Positions 15,811-25,066 of a stretch of DNA of 64,000 bases are shown here, piece after piece. The notes beneath the pieces were generated by a model, which was not told where the DNA came from, ran no database searches, and saw nothing but the letters and a program-made list of their open reading frames with translations. This stretch comes from Bacteroidota bacterium (GTDB taxonomy: Bacteria > Bacteroidota > Bacteroidia > Bacteroidales > Paludibacteraceae). A program made the translations under genes and the position numbers. The DNA is taken from NCBI GenBank assembly GCA_023391625.1, contig JAEWAN010000034.1, positions 558,001 through 622,000 on the forward strand, given 5' to 3'. Within the stretch, counting starts at the first letter, position 1. The number at the start of each line of letters is the position of its first letter.

Positions 15811-17649
15811 TTATTTCCCAAATAATTTTTTTTGTAAATCCGGACGATTCATCCGTTGAAGATCACGAATTATTGAATTACGGTACTCTTTTTTATACCA
15901 GAAGAAAAATTTACGCTGATCCAGCTTTTCTTCTTTTGAACGGGCTGTGTACACCGGCTCCAGAGTATAAGGATGATAGCCGGAATAATAAATTTCCGTA
16001 GCTAAAGTCATTGGCGTAGGTGTAAAATCCTGTACCTGTTCCAAATGAAAATTTAATTTTTTTGTTTGTATAGCCAAATCCGCCATATCTTCATTGCGTG
16101 ATCCTGGATGGCTGGATATGAAATAAGGTATAATCTGCTGATTCAGATTATTTTCACGGTTTATTTTATCAAACTGGCTTTTAAACTGTTCAAAATAACA
16201 AAAAGCAGGTTTCCTCATTATATCCAGCACCTTTTTGCTGGTATGTTCCGGAGCCACTTTCAAACGTCCGGAAACGTGATTGGCTATCAACTCCCGGATA
16301 TACTCCTGCTGACTACGGGTTACCTGCGTATCCTTGCTGTCATGCAACAACATATCATACCGCACACCACTGCCTATAAATGATTTTTTTATTCCGGGCA
16401 ACCTGTCTACCGAAAGATAAATATCAAGCAAAGGAGAATGATCTATATTCAAATTAGGACAAACTTTAGGAAAGACACAAGACGGTTTTTTACACTTACG
16501 ACAAACCTCTCCATCTTTGCCTTTCATCCTGTACATATTTGCCGACGGCCCGCCAAGGTCACTCAGATATCCCTTAAAATCAGGCATTGTCGTTATTTGC
16601 TTCACTTCATCAAGAATTGATTTCTTTGAGCGGGAAGCTATAAATTTTCCCTGATGGGCAGATATTGTACAAAAAGCACAACCGCCAAAACATCCCCGGT
16701 GCAAATTCACCGAAAATTTTATCATTTCATAAGCAGGTATGCTTTTACCTTTATACTTTGGATGCGGTAAACGTGTATAAGGCAATGAAAACGAGAAATC
16801 GATTTCTTCCTCCGTCATTGGAGGATAAGGAGGATTTACCACTACCCAGGAAGCCCCTGTTTTCTGCAACAAACGGGCCGCATGGTATTTGTTGGACTCT
16901 TCCTCTATATGCCGGAAATTGGACGCATATTTCTTCTTATCTTTTAAGCATACTTCATGAGAAACCAACTCTATATCCTGCCACATATCCATTACAGGAA
17001 CTTTCCGGGCAATATAGGATGTTTGAGGAACAGACGTCAGCTCGTCAAAAGTTTTTCCTGACTTTAATTGCCGTATTAACTCAACAAGAGGCTTCTCTCC
17101 CATCCCATAGATCAACAAATCTGCCTTAGAGTCAATAAGAATACTTGGCATCAGTTTATCAGACCAATAGTCATAATGGGTAAAACGTCTCAACGAAGCC
17201 TCTATCCCGCCAATCACCACAGGAACATCCGGATAAAGTTTCTTCAATATATTTGTATATGTAATAGTAGCATAATCCGGTCTCATTTTAGGGCGCCCAT
17301 CCGGAGAATAAGCATCATCCGAACGTAAACGTTTATTAGCTGTGTAGTGATTGACCATAGAGTCCATATTTCCGGCTGACACGGCGAAAAACAAACGCGG
17401 ACGTCCTAACTTCCGGAAATCCCGTAAATCATCCTGCCAGTTGGGTTGCGGCACTATAGCTACACGCAGTCCCTGAGATTCCATGATACGCCCCACAACT
17501 GCCGGCCCGAAAGACGGATGATCCACATAAGCGTCACCGGAAAAAAGAATAACATCCACCTCGTCCCAACCACGCAAATCAAGTTCCTTTTTAGTGGTAG
17601 GAAGGAAATCAGTTAATTTATATTCTACTGTATTTTTCAAAAGAGCCAA
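15811..17649 (-). CDS. ygiQ: YgiQ family radical SAM protein
   Basis: The 612-residue protein has the long YgiQ N-terminal domain (beginning FLPTTKKELDLRGWDEVDV), then a radical SAM core with CX3CX2C (CFGGCAFC, near residue 316) followed by TISAHQGKFI, and a C-terminal region with a CRKCKKPSCVFPKVC cysteine cluster that may bind a second metal centre. The family is widespread and usually 600-700 residues; its substrate is unknown to me. It is a single gene with its own terminator. Confidence 0.93.
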   Translation of the reverse strand: MALLKNTVEYKLTDFLPTTKKELDLRGWDEVDVILFSGDAYVDHPSFGPAVVGRIMESQGLRVAIVPQPNWQDDLRDFRKLGRPRLFFAVSAGNMDSMVNHYTANKRLRSDDAYSPDGRPKMRPDYATITYTNILKKLYPDVPVVIGGIEASLRRFTHYDYWSDKLMPSILIDSKADLLIYGMGEKPLVELIRQLKSGKTFDELTSVPQTSYIARKVPVMDMWQDIELVSHEVCLKDKKKYASNFRHIEEESNKYHAARLLQKTGASWVVVNPPYPPMTEEEIDFSFSLPYTRLPHPKYKGKSIPAYEMIKFSVNLHRGCFGGCAFCTISAHQGKFIASRSKKSILDEVKQITTMPDFKGYLSDLGGPSANMYRMKGKDGEVCRKCKKPSCVFPKVCPNLNIDHSPLLDIYLSVDRLPGIKKSFIGSGVRYDMLLHDSKDTQVTRSQQEYIRELIANHVSGRLKVAPEHTSKKVLDIMRKPAFCYFEQFKSQFDKINRENNLNQQIIPYFISSHPGSRNEDMADLAIQTKKLNFHLEQVQDFTPTPMTLATEIYYSGYHPYTLEPVYTARSKEEKLDQRKFFFWYKKEYRNSIIRDLQRMNRPDLQKKLFGK

Positions 17650-17788
17650 TTATCAGATTTACTAATACAACATTACAAACTCAAAATACATTTCTACGAA
17701 ATCCATCTGTCAGCAAATGCTTATCTGCAACGAATCACATTTTTTCCAAAGAAACAATTCTTTTTTTATGCTATAAACCAGCAAAACA

Positions 17789-18997
17789 TCAGCCTTGTTT
17801 TTTGGCTGCGATATCAGCCGCTGCTGTAAACAGAATATCTGTTGACGAATTCAATGCCGTCTCCATAGAATCCTGAATGACACTGATCGTCAAACCTATT
17901 CCTACTACCAGCATCGCAGTATCCGTAGGAATATTAAACAAGCTGCATGCCACGGGAATAAGCAGCAAGGAACCGCTCGGCACTCCCGACGATCCGCAAG
18001 CTGCCAAAGAAGAAATAACACTTAACAAGATTGCAGACAATAAATTTATTTCTATACCCAATGTATGAACGGCCGCCAAAGTAAAAATAGTAATAGTAAC
18101 AGCAGCTCCTTCCATATTAATGGTTGCCCCAAGCGGAATGGTAACAGAATAAGTTTCTTTATCCAGATTCATTTTTTTAGCCAATGATAAATTCACTGGA
18201 ATGTTAGCGGCAGAACTACGAGTAAAAAAAGCGGTGATTCCACTTTCCCGAAGGCAGGTAAAAACAAGTGGATAAGGATTCTGACGAATTTTATACCAAA
18301 CTATAAACGGATTTACCACCAACGCAATAAAAAGCATGGTTCCGACCAACACCAAAACGATATGCAGGTATTCTGCCAGGACATCCAATCCTATACGGGC
18401 TATCGCCACCGATACCAGGCTCATTATACCCAAAGGGGCAAAACGAATAATAACCCGTATAACGGCAACCAGAGCATCTGCAATATTGGAAATAACTAAT
18501 TTTGTACTCTCCGATGATTTACGCAAGAAGAAGCCCAACAAACTGGCCCATGCCAGTATTCCCAAAAAATTGGCTTTTATTATAGCATTTAAAGGATTAT
18601 CTACGATTTGAAACAATATATTCGTAAAGACTTCATACATACCGGAGGGAGGTGCGGCATCGCTCGCAGCCTGCTCATGCAAAGTCAAATAGGAAGGGAA
18701 TAAAAAACTGGCAGCTACAGCCGTTACAGCCGACAAGAATGTACCAAGTAAATAAAGACCTATAACAGATTTTATATTTGTTTTCCTTCCGCTTTGATGA
18801 TTCGTTATGGCAGAAATAACCAGAAAAAAGACAAGTATCGGAGCCGCCGACTTCAAAGCGAAAAGGAATAACTCGCCTAAAAAAGAAATTGCCATCGACG
18901 CTTCAGGAAGAAACATTCCCAATAATATACCGGCAAGCAGGCCAATTAATATTTGAACTACAAGGTTACCATGTAAAATAAATTTAATCAGTTTCAT
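17789..18997 (-). CDS. sstT: Serine/threonine:Na+ symporter
   Basis: The 402-residue membrane protein belongs to the dicarboxylate/amino acid:cation symporter family. SstT-like features are the N-terminal GNLVVQILIGLLAGILLG segment, FTRSSAANIPVNLSLAKKM, and the C-terminal LAACGSSGVPSGSLLLIPVAC serine-rich loop and helix. It would import Ser and Thr with Na+, which fits a cell that builds a Na+ gradient with NQR. The neighbours ygiQ and recN are on the same strand, but the gaps (139 and 68 bases) leave operon status open. Confidence 0.93.
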   Translation of the reverse strand: MKLIKFILHGNLVVQILIGLLAGILLGMFLPEASMAISFLGELFLFALKSAAPILVFFLVISAITNHQSGRKTNIKSVIGLYLLGTFLSAVTAVAASFLFPSYLTLHEQAASDAAPPSGMYEVFTNILFQIVDNPLNAIIKANFLGILAWASLLGFFLRKSSESTKLVISNIADALVAVIRVIIRFAPLGIMSLVSVAIARIGLDVLAEYLHIVLVLVGTMLFIALVVNPFIVWYKIRQNPYPLVFTCLRESGITAFFTRSSAANIPVNLSLAKKMNLDKETYSVTIPLGATINMEGAAVTITIFTLAAVHTLGIEINLLSAILLSVISSLAACGSSGVPSGSLLLIPVACSLFNIPTDTAMLVVGIGLTISVIQDSMETALNSSTDILFTAAADIAAKKQG

Positions 18998-19065
18998 GCA
19001 ATCGTTTTGTTCTGCAGACTTTTATATAAATAATATCAACCTCTCTTTTATATTGACAAAAACAA

Positions 19066-20721
19066 CTATTTACCTAACAGTTGCCTTGCCTGCATGACTG
19101 CTGCCTCCGTCACCTCCTTACCACTTAACATCTGAGCTATTTCTTTTATCCGTTCCGTATCGTCCAAGAAACGGATATCTGTCCTGGCCTGAGTTCCGGT
19201 TTCATCCTTAAATACCTTATAATGAGAAGTTCCCTGAGCTGCTATCTGAGGTAAATGAGTAATTGTAACAACCTGCATCACTTTTCCCATCTCGCTCATT
19301 ATCTGTCCCATTTTATCGGCGATTTCACCAGACACTCCGGTATCTATTTCATCAAAAACAATGGTAGGCAAACCGGCTTTATGGGCTATCAACGATTTGA
19401 TAGCAAGCATCACCCGGGCTATTTCCCCTCCGGAAGCTATTGAAACAACCGGCTGAAGAGCCCTGTTTTTATTGGCAGAAAAAAGAAATTGTACCTCATC
19501 CTTGCCATTTTCACCGTATTCATCCAACGAATTCAACGCCACCTCAAAGCGGATATTAGGCATGCCTAACTGCGAGAGCTGAACTACCAAATAATCTTCA
19601 ATCGGTTTACATGCCTGTTTCCTGGTATTTGTCAGTTGCTCCGCCGTTTTATCCAGCAAAGAAGCCATGGCTGCTATTTTCTTCTGTAAACGCTCTATAT
19701 CTTCATCAAACGATTCTATCTGCTGCAACTGTTCGCCTAATTTATCCCTCACAGCAATCAAAGCATCAACAGAATTAACTTTATATTTCTTAAACAAGCC
19801 ATACAAATCGCTCAAACGATTTTCCACCCATTCCAGTCTCTCCGGATTATACTCCACACGTTCCTCAAAAGCAGATACTTCATCGGCAATATCTTTAATT
19901 TCAATATACACCGATTTTAAGCGTTCAGTCCAGGCAGCACCTAAAGCAATGTAATCTTTAATATGCGAAATAAAAGTCTGCGATTCTTTCAACATGGAAA
20001 GCACCGCCTGCTCACCGGATAACAACTGCCCTGCATGGGATAACCCGCTTTTAATCTCCTCCGCATGGCTCAAAGTTTCCTGTTCCTGTTCCAACTCTTC
20101 CTGCTCTCTTTCCACAAGTCTGGCTTCAACCAGCTGGTCATATTGAAAACGGATATAATCCTGATCATCCAGCCGTTTTTCCGCATTTTTTTTCAACTGT
20201 ACCAACTCTGCCTGCAGTTTCCTCCAGTCTGCATACTGTTCTTTATAAAGATTAAAAATCTCCCGGTTACCAGCTATCGTATCGACAACTTCCAATTGAT
20301 AAATATCATTGGAAAGAAGCAGATTTTCATGCTGCGAATGTATATCAATAAGACGGGAACTCAAATCCCTCAATAAGACTAGGCTTACCGGAGTATCATT
20401 AACAAAAGCCCTCGACTTTCCGGCTGCTGTAAGTTCCCTGCGGATAACGCAATGACTTTCATCATAATCAAGGTCATTCTTACCGAAGAAATCCTGTAAT
20501 TCATAACCTTTTATATTAAAATCAGCTTCAATAACACATTTTTGTTCACCCTCCTTAATAGATCTTATTTCTGCACGTTGTCCCAAAATCAACGATAACG
20601 CGCCGATGATAATTGATTTTCCGGCTCCGGTTTCACCTGTAATGACAGAGAAACCAGATCCGAAATTAATTTCCAGATCTGAAATTAAGGCATAATTTGA
20701 TATATGGAGTGATTGCAACAT
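19066..20721 (-). CDS. recN: DNA repair protein RecN
   Basis: The 551-residue SMC-like ATPase has Walker A GETGAGKS at 29-36, a long central coiled coil (about 160-370), the ABC signature near VSIASGGEIARVMLAI, and Walker B TIVFDEIDTGVSGE. RecN acts in double-strand break repair, bridging DNA ends. It ends the bamD-rpoZ-coaBC-DUF4835-recN series, an order conserved in Bacteroidota, and starts 44 bases after the DUF4835 gene. Confidence 0.97.
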   Translation of the reverse strand: MLQSLHISNYALISDLEINFGSGFSVITGETGAGKSIIIGALSLILGQRAEIRSIKEGEQKCVIEADFNIKGYELQDFFGKNDLDYDESHCVIRRELTAAGKSRAFVNDTPVSLVLLRDLSSRLIDIHSQHENLLLSNDIYQLEVVDTIAGNREIFNLYKEQYADWRKLQAELVQLKKNAEKRLDDQDYIRFQYDQLVEARLVEREQEELEQEQETLSHAEEIKSGLSHAGQLLSGEQAVLSMLKESQTFISHIKDYIALGAAWTERLKSVYIEIKDIADEVSAFEERVEYNPERLEWVENRLSDLYGLFKKYKVNSVDALIAVRDKLGEQLQQIESFDEDIERLQKKIAAMASLLDKTAEQLTNTRKQACKPIEDYLVVQLSQLGMPNIRFEVALNSLDEYGENGKDEVQFLFSANKNRALQPVVSIASGGEIARVMLAIKSLIAHKAGLPTIVFDEIDTGVSGEIADKMGQIMSEMGKVMQVVTITHLPQIAAQGTSHYKVFKDETGTQARTDIRFLDDTERIKEIAQMLSGKEVTEAAVMQARQLLGK

Positions 20722-20765
20722 AAACTAAAGTAGTGCTAAAAGAACAATAGGATAAAAAAATCTTA

Positions 20766-21671
20766 TTATTGCCGTGTATTTATCTGTTCCCAATATTCCA
20801 TCCGTGTAGGACTTATATCTGAAAGAATTTCTATGACCTTCTTCTTTTCATCGGAAGTTGCTCCCGAAAATATATTGACAAGTTCGTCAGACTTTGCATC
20901 CATAAACGCAGTCACAACAACAGCACTCGGACGAGCCCGGTTAGCCTCGCGAACTATCGGCAGGCCTTCTGCAATACGAGCCCGAGCATTAGTCATATTG
21001 GTAGTCATTTCATCCAATCCTAAGCGATGATATTCATAGAAATAGTCCCTGTATTTTTTAAAGGCCTCATCCATTAAATTATTCACCATTGCATAACGGT
21101 TTTTAGAATTGGCAAGTTCAGCTTTCCAACCCGGATAGTCGCTTGACTGTGCAGACATGACTATTTCTTCCGCCATCTGAAAAACAGGAGTACCTCCAAG
21201 ACGTGAAAAAGAATCCAAATCATAACCGATAATCAGATAAGCATAATAGCCCAGTACCGCTGTTAAATTAGAGGTAAAAGCACCTTGAATCAATTCTAAC
21301 TGGTCAAACTCTTTATACTCAAACTCAAACTCCGTATCACGGAAATTCAGCAAAGGAGAGTTATAACTGGAACCGTAAACCGGCCGTCGCGACTGCACCG
21401 TCAGCTCACCCGTCATACGGTTTGTGGACTCATCATGAGTTTTTATAATGATACTTAAAGTACATTCTATCCGTTCCTGATTGGTAAATGACATATCCGT
21501 CCAACGACGGTTATTCATAAATTCATTGATAGAATTCTGTAATGTATTAAATACGGACTTATTGGAATTAAGCACCTGGTCCGAATTGATCTGTACATTG
21601 CAATTCAGCTCCTGAGCTTTTCCCAAAAGTGTAAATGAAAATAGTAGAAATAAAAGAATCCGGGTTTTCAT
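20766..21671 (-). CDS. DUF4835 family exported protein
   Basis: The 301-residue protein has a cleavable signal peptide (MKTRILLFLLFSFTLLGKAQ). The mature N-terminus ELNCNVQINSDQV and the later YYAYLIIGYDLDSFSRLGG are characteristic of DUF4835, a Bacteroidota-specific family that lies between coaBC and recN in many genomes. No function is established that I know of. It begins 3 bases after coaBC and precedes recN by 44, so it is part of the same transcript. Confidence 0.92.
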   Translation of the reverse strand: MKTRILLFLLFSFTLLGKAQELNCNVQINSDQVLNSNKSVFNTLQNSINEFMNNRRWTDMSFTNQERIECTLSIIIKTHDESTNRMTGELTVQSRRPVYGSSYNSPLLNFRDTEFEFEYKEFDQLELIQGAFTSNLTAVLGYYAYLIIGYDLDSFSRLGGTPVFQMAEEIVMSAQSSDYPGWKAELANSKNRYAMVNNLMDEAFKKYRDYFYEYHRLGLDEMTTNMTNARARIAEGLPIVREANRARPSAVVVTAFMDAKSDELVNIFSGATSDEKKKVIEILSDISPTRMEYWEQINTRQ

Positions 21672-21674
21672 TCG

Positions 21675-22871
21675 CTAATTATATAAACTTACAACCTTAT
21701 CCACAATGTCTTGCGCCACCTGTGTTTTTGATTTTAAGTCAAATTGTTTTTTCATTCCTAAGCGATCAATAATCATGATTTTATTGGTATCATACCCGAA
21801 GCAGGTGTTTTCATTTTTCAATGAATTCAACACGATAAAATCAAAATTCTTCCTGCTGAGTTTATCCAAGGCATTCTGCTCTTCATCATTTGTTTCCAAG
21901 GCAAAACCGGCAAGGAACTGATTGTCCCTTTTTATTTTGCCTAAAGAAGCCGCAATATCTTTCGTCGGTTTCAAATCCAGTGATAAAAATTCTTTTCCTC
22001 TCTTTAATTTCACATCAGAATGATCTACCGGGGTAAAGTCTGCCACAGCCGCACATAAAATAGCCCCAGAAACTTCATCAAAACTATTTACTGCTGCATT
22101 ATACATCTCCTCTGCCGACTCTACATCTACACGCCTAATGTTAGGATGAACCGTCTTTAATTGAACAGGACCTGCAACCAATATTACATCAGCTCCTCTT
22201 TTAGCACATTCTTCCGCCAAGGCAAAACCCATTTTACCGGAAGAGTAATTACCTACAAAACGTACAGGATCTATCTTTTCGTATGTAGGCCCTGCGGTTA
22301 TTAATATTTTTCTTCCGGAAAGATCCTGCGGAGTAAAATAATCATCCAAAAAACGGACTATCGTTTCCGGTTCTTCCATACGTCCCTGACCTTTCAGTCC
22401 GCTTGCCAACTCTCCGGAAGCCGGTTCTATAATATAATTACCCACAGCACGCAACTGATTCAGATTACGCTGAGTAGCTTCATGCGCGTACATATCAAGG
22501 TCCATAGCCGGAGCTACAAACACAGGGCATTTCGCAGACAAATATGTAGTCAGCAACAAATTATCCGCTATCCCGTTTGCCATTTTCCCGATTGTATTTG
22601 CCGTAGCCGGGGCTATCACATAAGCATCGGCCCAAAGTCCTAAACTCACATGACTGTTCCAACTACCATTAGTAGGATCAAAAAAATCCACCAATATCGG
22701 ATTTTTAGCGAGTGTAGCAAGTGTTAGAGGCGTAATAAACTCTTTGGCTAGTGCCGTCATCACCACTTTAACCTCCGCCCCTTCTTTTACCAGTAAACGA
22801 ATCAACTGTGCCGATTTATACGCAGCAATACTCCCGGTAACACCTAAAATAATTTTTTTACCCTGTAACAT
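21675..22871 (-). CDS. coaBC: Bifunctional phosphopantothenoylcysteine decarboxylase/synthase
   Basis: The 398-residue fusion has a flavin-dependent CoaC half (about 1-180) with VTGSIAAYK, SHVSLGLWAD including the catalytic His, and APATANTIGKMANGIADNL. The CoaB half (about 187-395) has TAGPTYEKIDPVRF and NYSSGKMG. It joins cysteine to 4'-phosphopantothenate and then decarboxylates the product, two steps of coenzyme A synthesis. A -7 element and a hairpin between rpoZ and coaBC suggest that it can be transcribed separately from bamD-rpoZ. Confidence 0.97.
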   Translation of the reverse strand: MLQGKKIILGVTGSIAAYKSAQLIRLLVKEGAEVKVVMTALAKEFITPLTLATLAKNPILVDFFDPTNGSWNSHVSLGLWADAYVIAPATANTIGKMANGIADNLLLTTYLSAKCPVFVAPAMDLDMYAHEATQRNLNQLRAVGNYIIEPASGELASGLKGQGRMEEPETIVRFLDDYFTPQDLSGRKILITAGPTYEKIDPVRFVGNYSSGKMGFALAEECAKRGADVILVAGPVQLKTVHPNIRRVDVESAEEMYNAAVNSFDEVSGAILCAAVADFTPVDHSDVKLKRGKEFLSLDLKPTKDIAASLGKIKRDNQFLAGFALETNDEEQNALDKLSRKNFDFIVLNSLKNENTCFGYDTNKIMIIDRLGMKKQFDLKSKTQVAQDIVDKVVSLYN

Positions 22872-22942
22872 ATATAACTATCAATGATATTTTTTACTGT
22901 GTATGCTGGATTAAAGAAACATACATAAACCGTTTCAATACA

Positions 22943-22950
22943 CAAAAATA
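22943..22950 (-). promoter_or_regulatory. Possible internal promoter before coaBC
   Basis: The minus strand reads TATTTTTG (TAnnTTTG), 72 bases before the coaBC start, with TTTG 22 bases further up (22973-22976). Confidence 0.45.
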
Positions 22951-22973
22951 CAAAAATGTATGGAAGAATAAAC

Positions 22974-23010
22974 AAAAAGAATACCTATCCTCTAAACGAA
23001 GAAGGTATTC
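22974..23010 (-). terminator. Hairpin with T run between rpoZ and coaBC
   Basis: GAATACCT (22980-22987) pairs with AGGTATTC (23003-23010); on the minus strand a short TTTTTG follows. Possible partial terminator after rpoZ. Confidence 0.6.
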
Positions 23011-23037
23011 TCTATGAATTATTTCCGAATTATTTTC

Positions 23038-23370
23038 TTATTTAATTTTATCCTTTAGAGGATTACGGTAATATATCTTACCTTCTGCAAATTCCTGTGC
23101 AGCAATCAACGTAGGTTTTGGCAATTTTTCATAAAAACGTGATATTTCAATTTGCTCACGGTTTTCAAAAACCTCTTCGATATTATCACTGTATGAAGCG
23201 AACTCCTGCAATTTCTTTTCAAGTTCTGATTTCATTTCCACACTGATCTGATTAGCACGCTTTGCGATAATCTCTACAGTTTCGTACACATTTCCTACTT
23301 CTGAACTCAATGAACTCATATCACGAGTAACGGTAGAAAGAGGCGCATTAACTTTTTTATAATCCATCAT
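23038..23370 (-). CDS. rpoZ: DNA-directed RNA polymerase omega subunit (Bacteroidota type)
   Basis: The 110-residue protein starts MMDYKKVNAPLSTVTRD and has VYETVEIIAKRANQIS, which corresponds to the omega/Rpb6 core helix that binds the beta' subunit. The C-terminal half (ISRFYEKLPKPTLIAAQEF) is the extension seen in Bacteroidota. Omega helps polymerase assembly and stability. It lies 34 bases after bamD, its usual neighbour in this phylum. Confidence 0.93.
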   Translation of the reverse strand: MMDYKKVNAPLSTVTRDMSSLSSEVGNVYETVEIIAKRANQISVEMKSELEKKLQEFASYSDNIEEVFENREQIEISRFYEKLPKPTLIAAQEFAEGKIYYRNPLKDKIK

Positions 23371-23404
23371 GCTTTTATAAATTATATAATTATTTCCTTA
23401 GTCT

Positions 23405-24223
23405 TTAATTTTCAACATATTTACTTGCATCGCGTAATATACGGTCTGCCTGTTTACGGTATTTCCCTTCCGGAAACTCATTTATGTAGCTGTAATACTC
23501 GTCTACAGTATCCGTATACCTGTCTGCCTGCTTGTCATGTACACTCAATACTGCCTGCTGATATTTAGCCTGCAACATCAAAAAGGAGAAATCCTCACGA
23601 TACTGGGTAGCGGGATATTTTTTCAAAGCATTTTCCGCCACGATCACAGCCGAACGGTAATTATTCCCTCCATAAGTACCCAGGTTATAATACAAACGGG
23701 CATTCAACAACTCTTTATATGCAAGTTTCTCAGTTAATTCATCCAATAATTTATTGGCTTCCGGAACACGCTCGTTACGAGGATAATAGTCAATAAACTC
23801 CTGGAAAGCATCAATTGCCTTATATGTAGAAGTCTGATCCAACCTCGGGTCCGGCGACTCCAGATAAAAAACATATCCGATCATAAAACGGGCATCCTGC
23901 ACATATTTACCTTTCGGATAGGTACGTACATACAAACGGTAATATTCTCCCGCCATATAATAGTCTTTCTGCCCCATGTATGAACGTGCAATATAATTCA
24001 GCAAGTCTTCAGAACGTTCAGAACCTTGAAAATACCGGGTAATTTCATCAAAGAGCGTATTAGCACGCATATAGTCACCCTTTTCAAAATATTCAACCGC
24101 TTTCGTATATTTAAGTTCGTAATCATTACTTTTCAGTAATTTCTGATACTCACTACACGAAGCCATTAAAAAGACAGAGGCTATAAGAATACAATATTTT
24201 TTCATAAGAAAATTAGGGTGCAA
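23405..24223 (-). CDS. bamD: Outer membrane assembly lipoprotein BamD
   Basis: The first Met gives 272 residues, but the Met at 24205 (MKKYCILIASVF) starts a proper lipoprotein signal with lipobox LMASC and Cys17. A -7 element at 24221-24228 overlaps the earlier start, which also favours 24205. The mature protein is a run of TPR-like helices (YTKAVEYFEKGDYMRANTLF, AGEYYRLYVRTYPKGKYVQD). BamD is the essential periplasmic lipoprotein of the BAM complex that folds outer membrane proteins. First gene of the bamD-to-recN block. Confidence 0.95.
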   Translation of the reverse strand: MHPNFLMKKYCILIASVFLMASCSEYQKLLKSNDYELKYTKAVEYFEKGDYMRANTLFDEITRYFQGSERSEDLLNYIARSYMGQKDYYMAGEYYRLYVRTYPKGKYVQDARFMIGYVFYLESPDPRLDQTSTYKAIDAFQEFIDYYPRNERVPEANKLLDELTEKLAYKELLNARLYYNLGTYGGNNYRSAVIVAENALKKYPATQYREDFSFLMLQAKYQQAVLSVHDKQADRYTDTVDEYYSYINEFPEGKYRKQADRILRDASKYVEN

Positions 24224-24228
24224 AAATA
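24221..24228 (-). promoter_or_regulatory. Probable bamD operon -7 element
   Basis: The minus strand reads TATTTTTG, 15 bases upstream of the preferred bamD start at 24205. No clear -33 TTTG. Confidence 0.5.
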
Positions 24229-24415
24229 ATGATTAAATCAGTAATAAAAAAATTAATTTCAGGTAAAGCCTCTTATTTTCAAGTTATAAAACAATAATCT
24301 GGTACAGAAGCCTATAAACAAAGCCCGAAATAACATAAAAATTAAATGGAGACAATAAAAATTAGAATAATTTAATCTAAGATAGGTTTATTTTGACTAA
24401 CCTGAAAAGCATACC

Positions 24416-25054
24416 TTATAAACTCAAACAAGACAAAAGCCTGTTCATATCCTGAAAATCAGAAATCACATCATCCGGTTGGTATTCCTTCAGAACATCG
24501 GCGGGCAAAGTGGTGGCTACTCCCACTACATGCATCCGAGCAGCTATTCCGGCCTGAACTCCGGCTCTTGAATCTTCAAAGACAAGACATTCGGAAGGGC
24601 TAACCTGCAAATCGGAAGCAGCAAGCAAATAACACGATGGATCCGGCTTTCCTCTATCTATCCTTCCGGACATTACTTCCGAATCAAAAACATCTGTTAA
24701 ATTCAGTTTTTCCATAGCAACCTGCATCTTTTCTTCGTCAGAACTCGTTACCAACGCTATCTTATAATCGGATTTCCTCAAGTATTGAATAAAATCAATT
24801 ACCCCCGGAACCAAAGGATAATTCATTTGGAGTTCAAATTCGTAAGTCAACCGGACTATATCCTTTTTTAATGATTCCGACAACTGTGGAAACTGCTTGT
24901 CCAAAGCTTCCGGCAATCGGGTACCTTTCAGCCTCGCAGCAAAATCCGGTATATTAAAATGTAATTTTTCACCCAACTGCTCAAAGAAACAATCATACTG
25001 TGATTCTGTATTTGCAATGACACCATCAAAATCAAACAAAACAGCTTTAATCAT
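24416..25054 (-). CDS. HAD-IA family phosphatase, beta-phosphoglucomutase-like
   Basis: The 212-residue protein has HAD motif I DFDGVIAN with nucleophile Asp8 and acid Asp10, motif II VTSSDE, the motif III lysine in GKPDPSCY, and motif IV EDSRAGVQAG. A helical cap follows motif I. This pattern covers beta-phosphoglucomutases and sugar-phosphate phosphatases; the substrate cannot be fixed. It lies 12 bases after apbE on the minus strand, so the two are probably co-transcribed. Confidence 0.88.
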   Translation of the reverse strand: MIKAVLFDFDGVIANTESQYDCFFEQLGEKLHFNIPDFAARLKGTRLPEALDKQFPQLSESLKKDIVRLTYEFELQMNYPLVPGVIDFIQYLRKSDYKIALVTSSDEEKMQVAMEKLNLTDVFDSEVMSGRIDRGKPDPSCYLLAASDLQVSPSECLVFEDSRAGVQAGIAARMHVVGVATTLPADVLKEYQPDDVISDFQDMNRLLSCLSL

Positions 25055-25066
25055 ACTGTCCAGATT

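Noticed and set aside
15609..16001. Plus-strand ORF of 130 codons
   Set aside because: It runs through the ygiQ terminator and antisense to ygiQ codons, with composition typical of a shadow frame.
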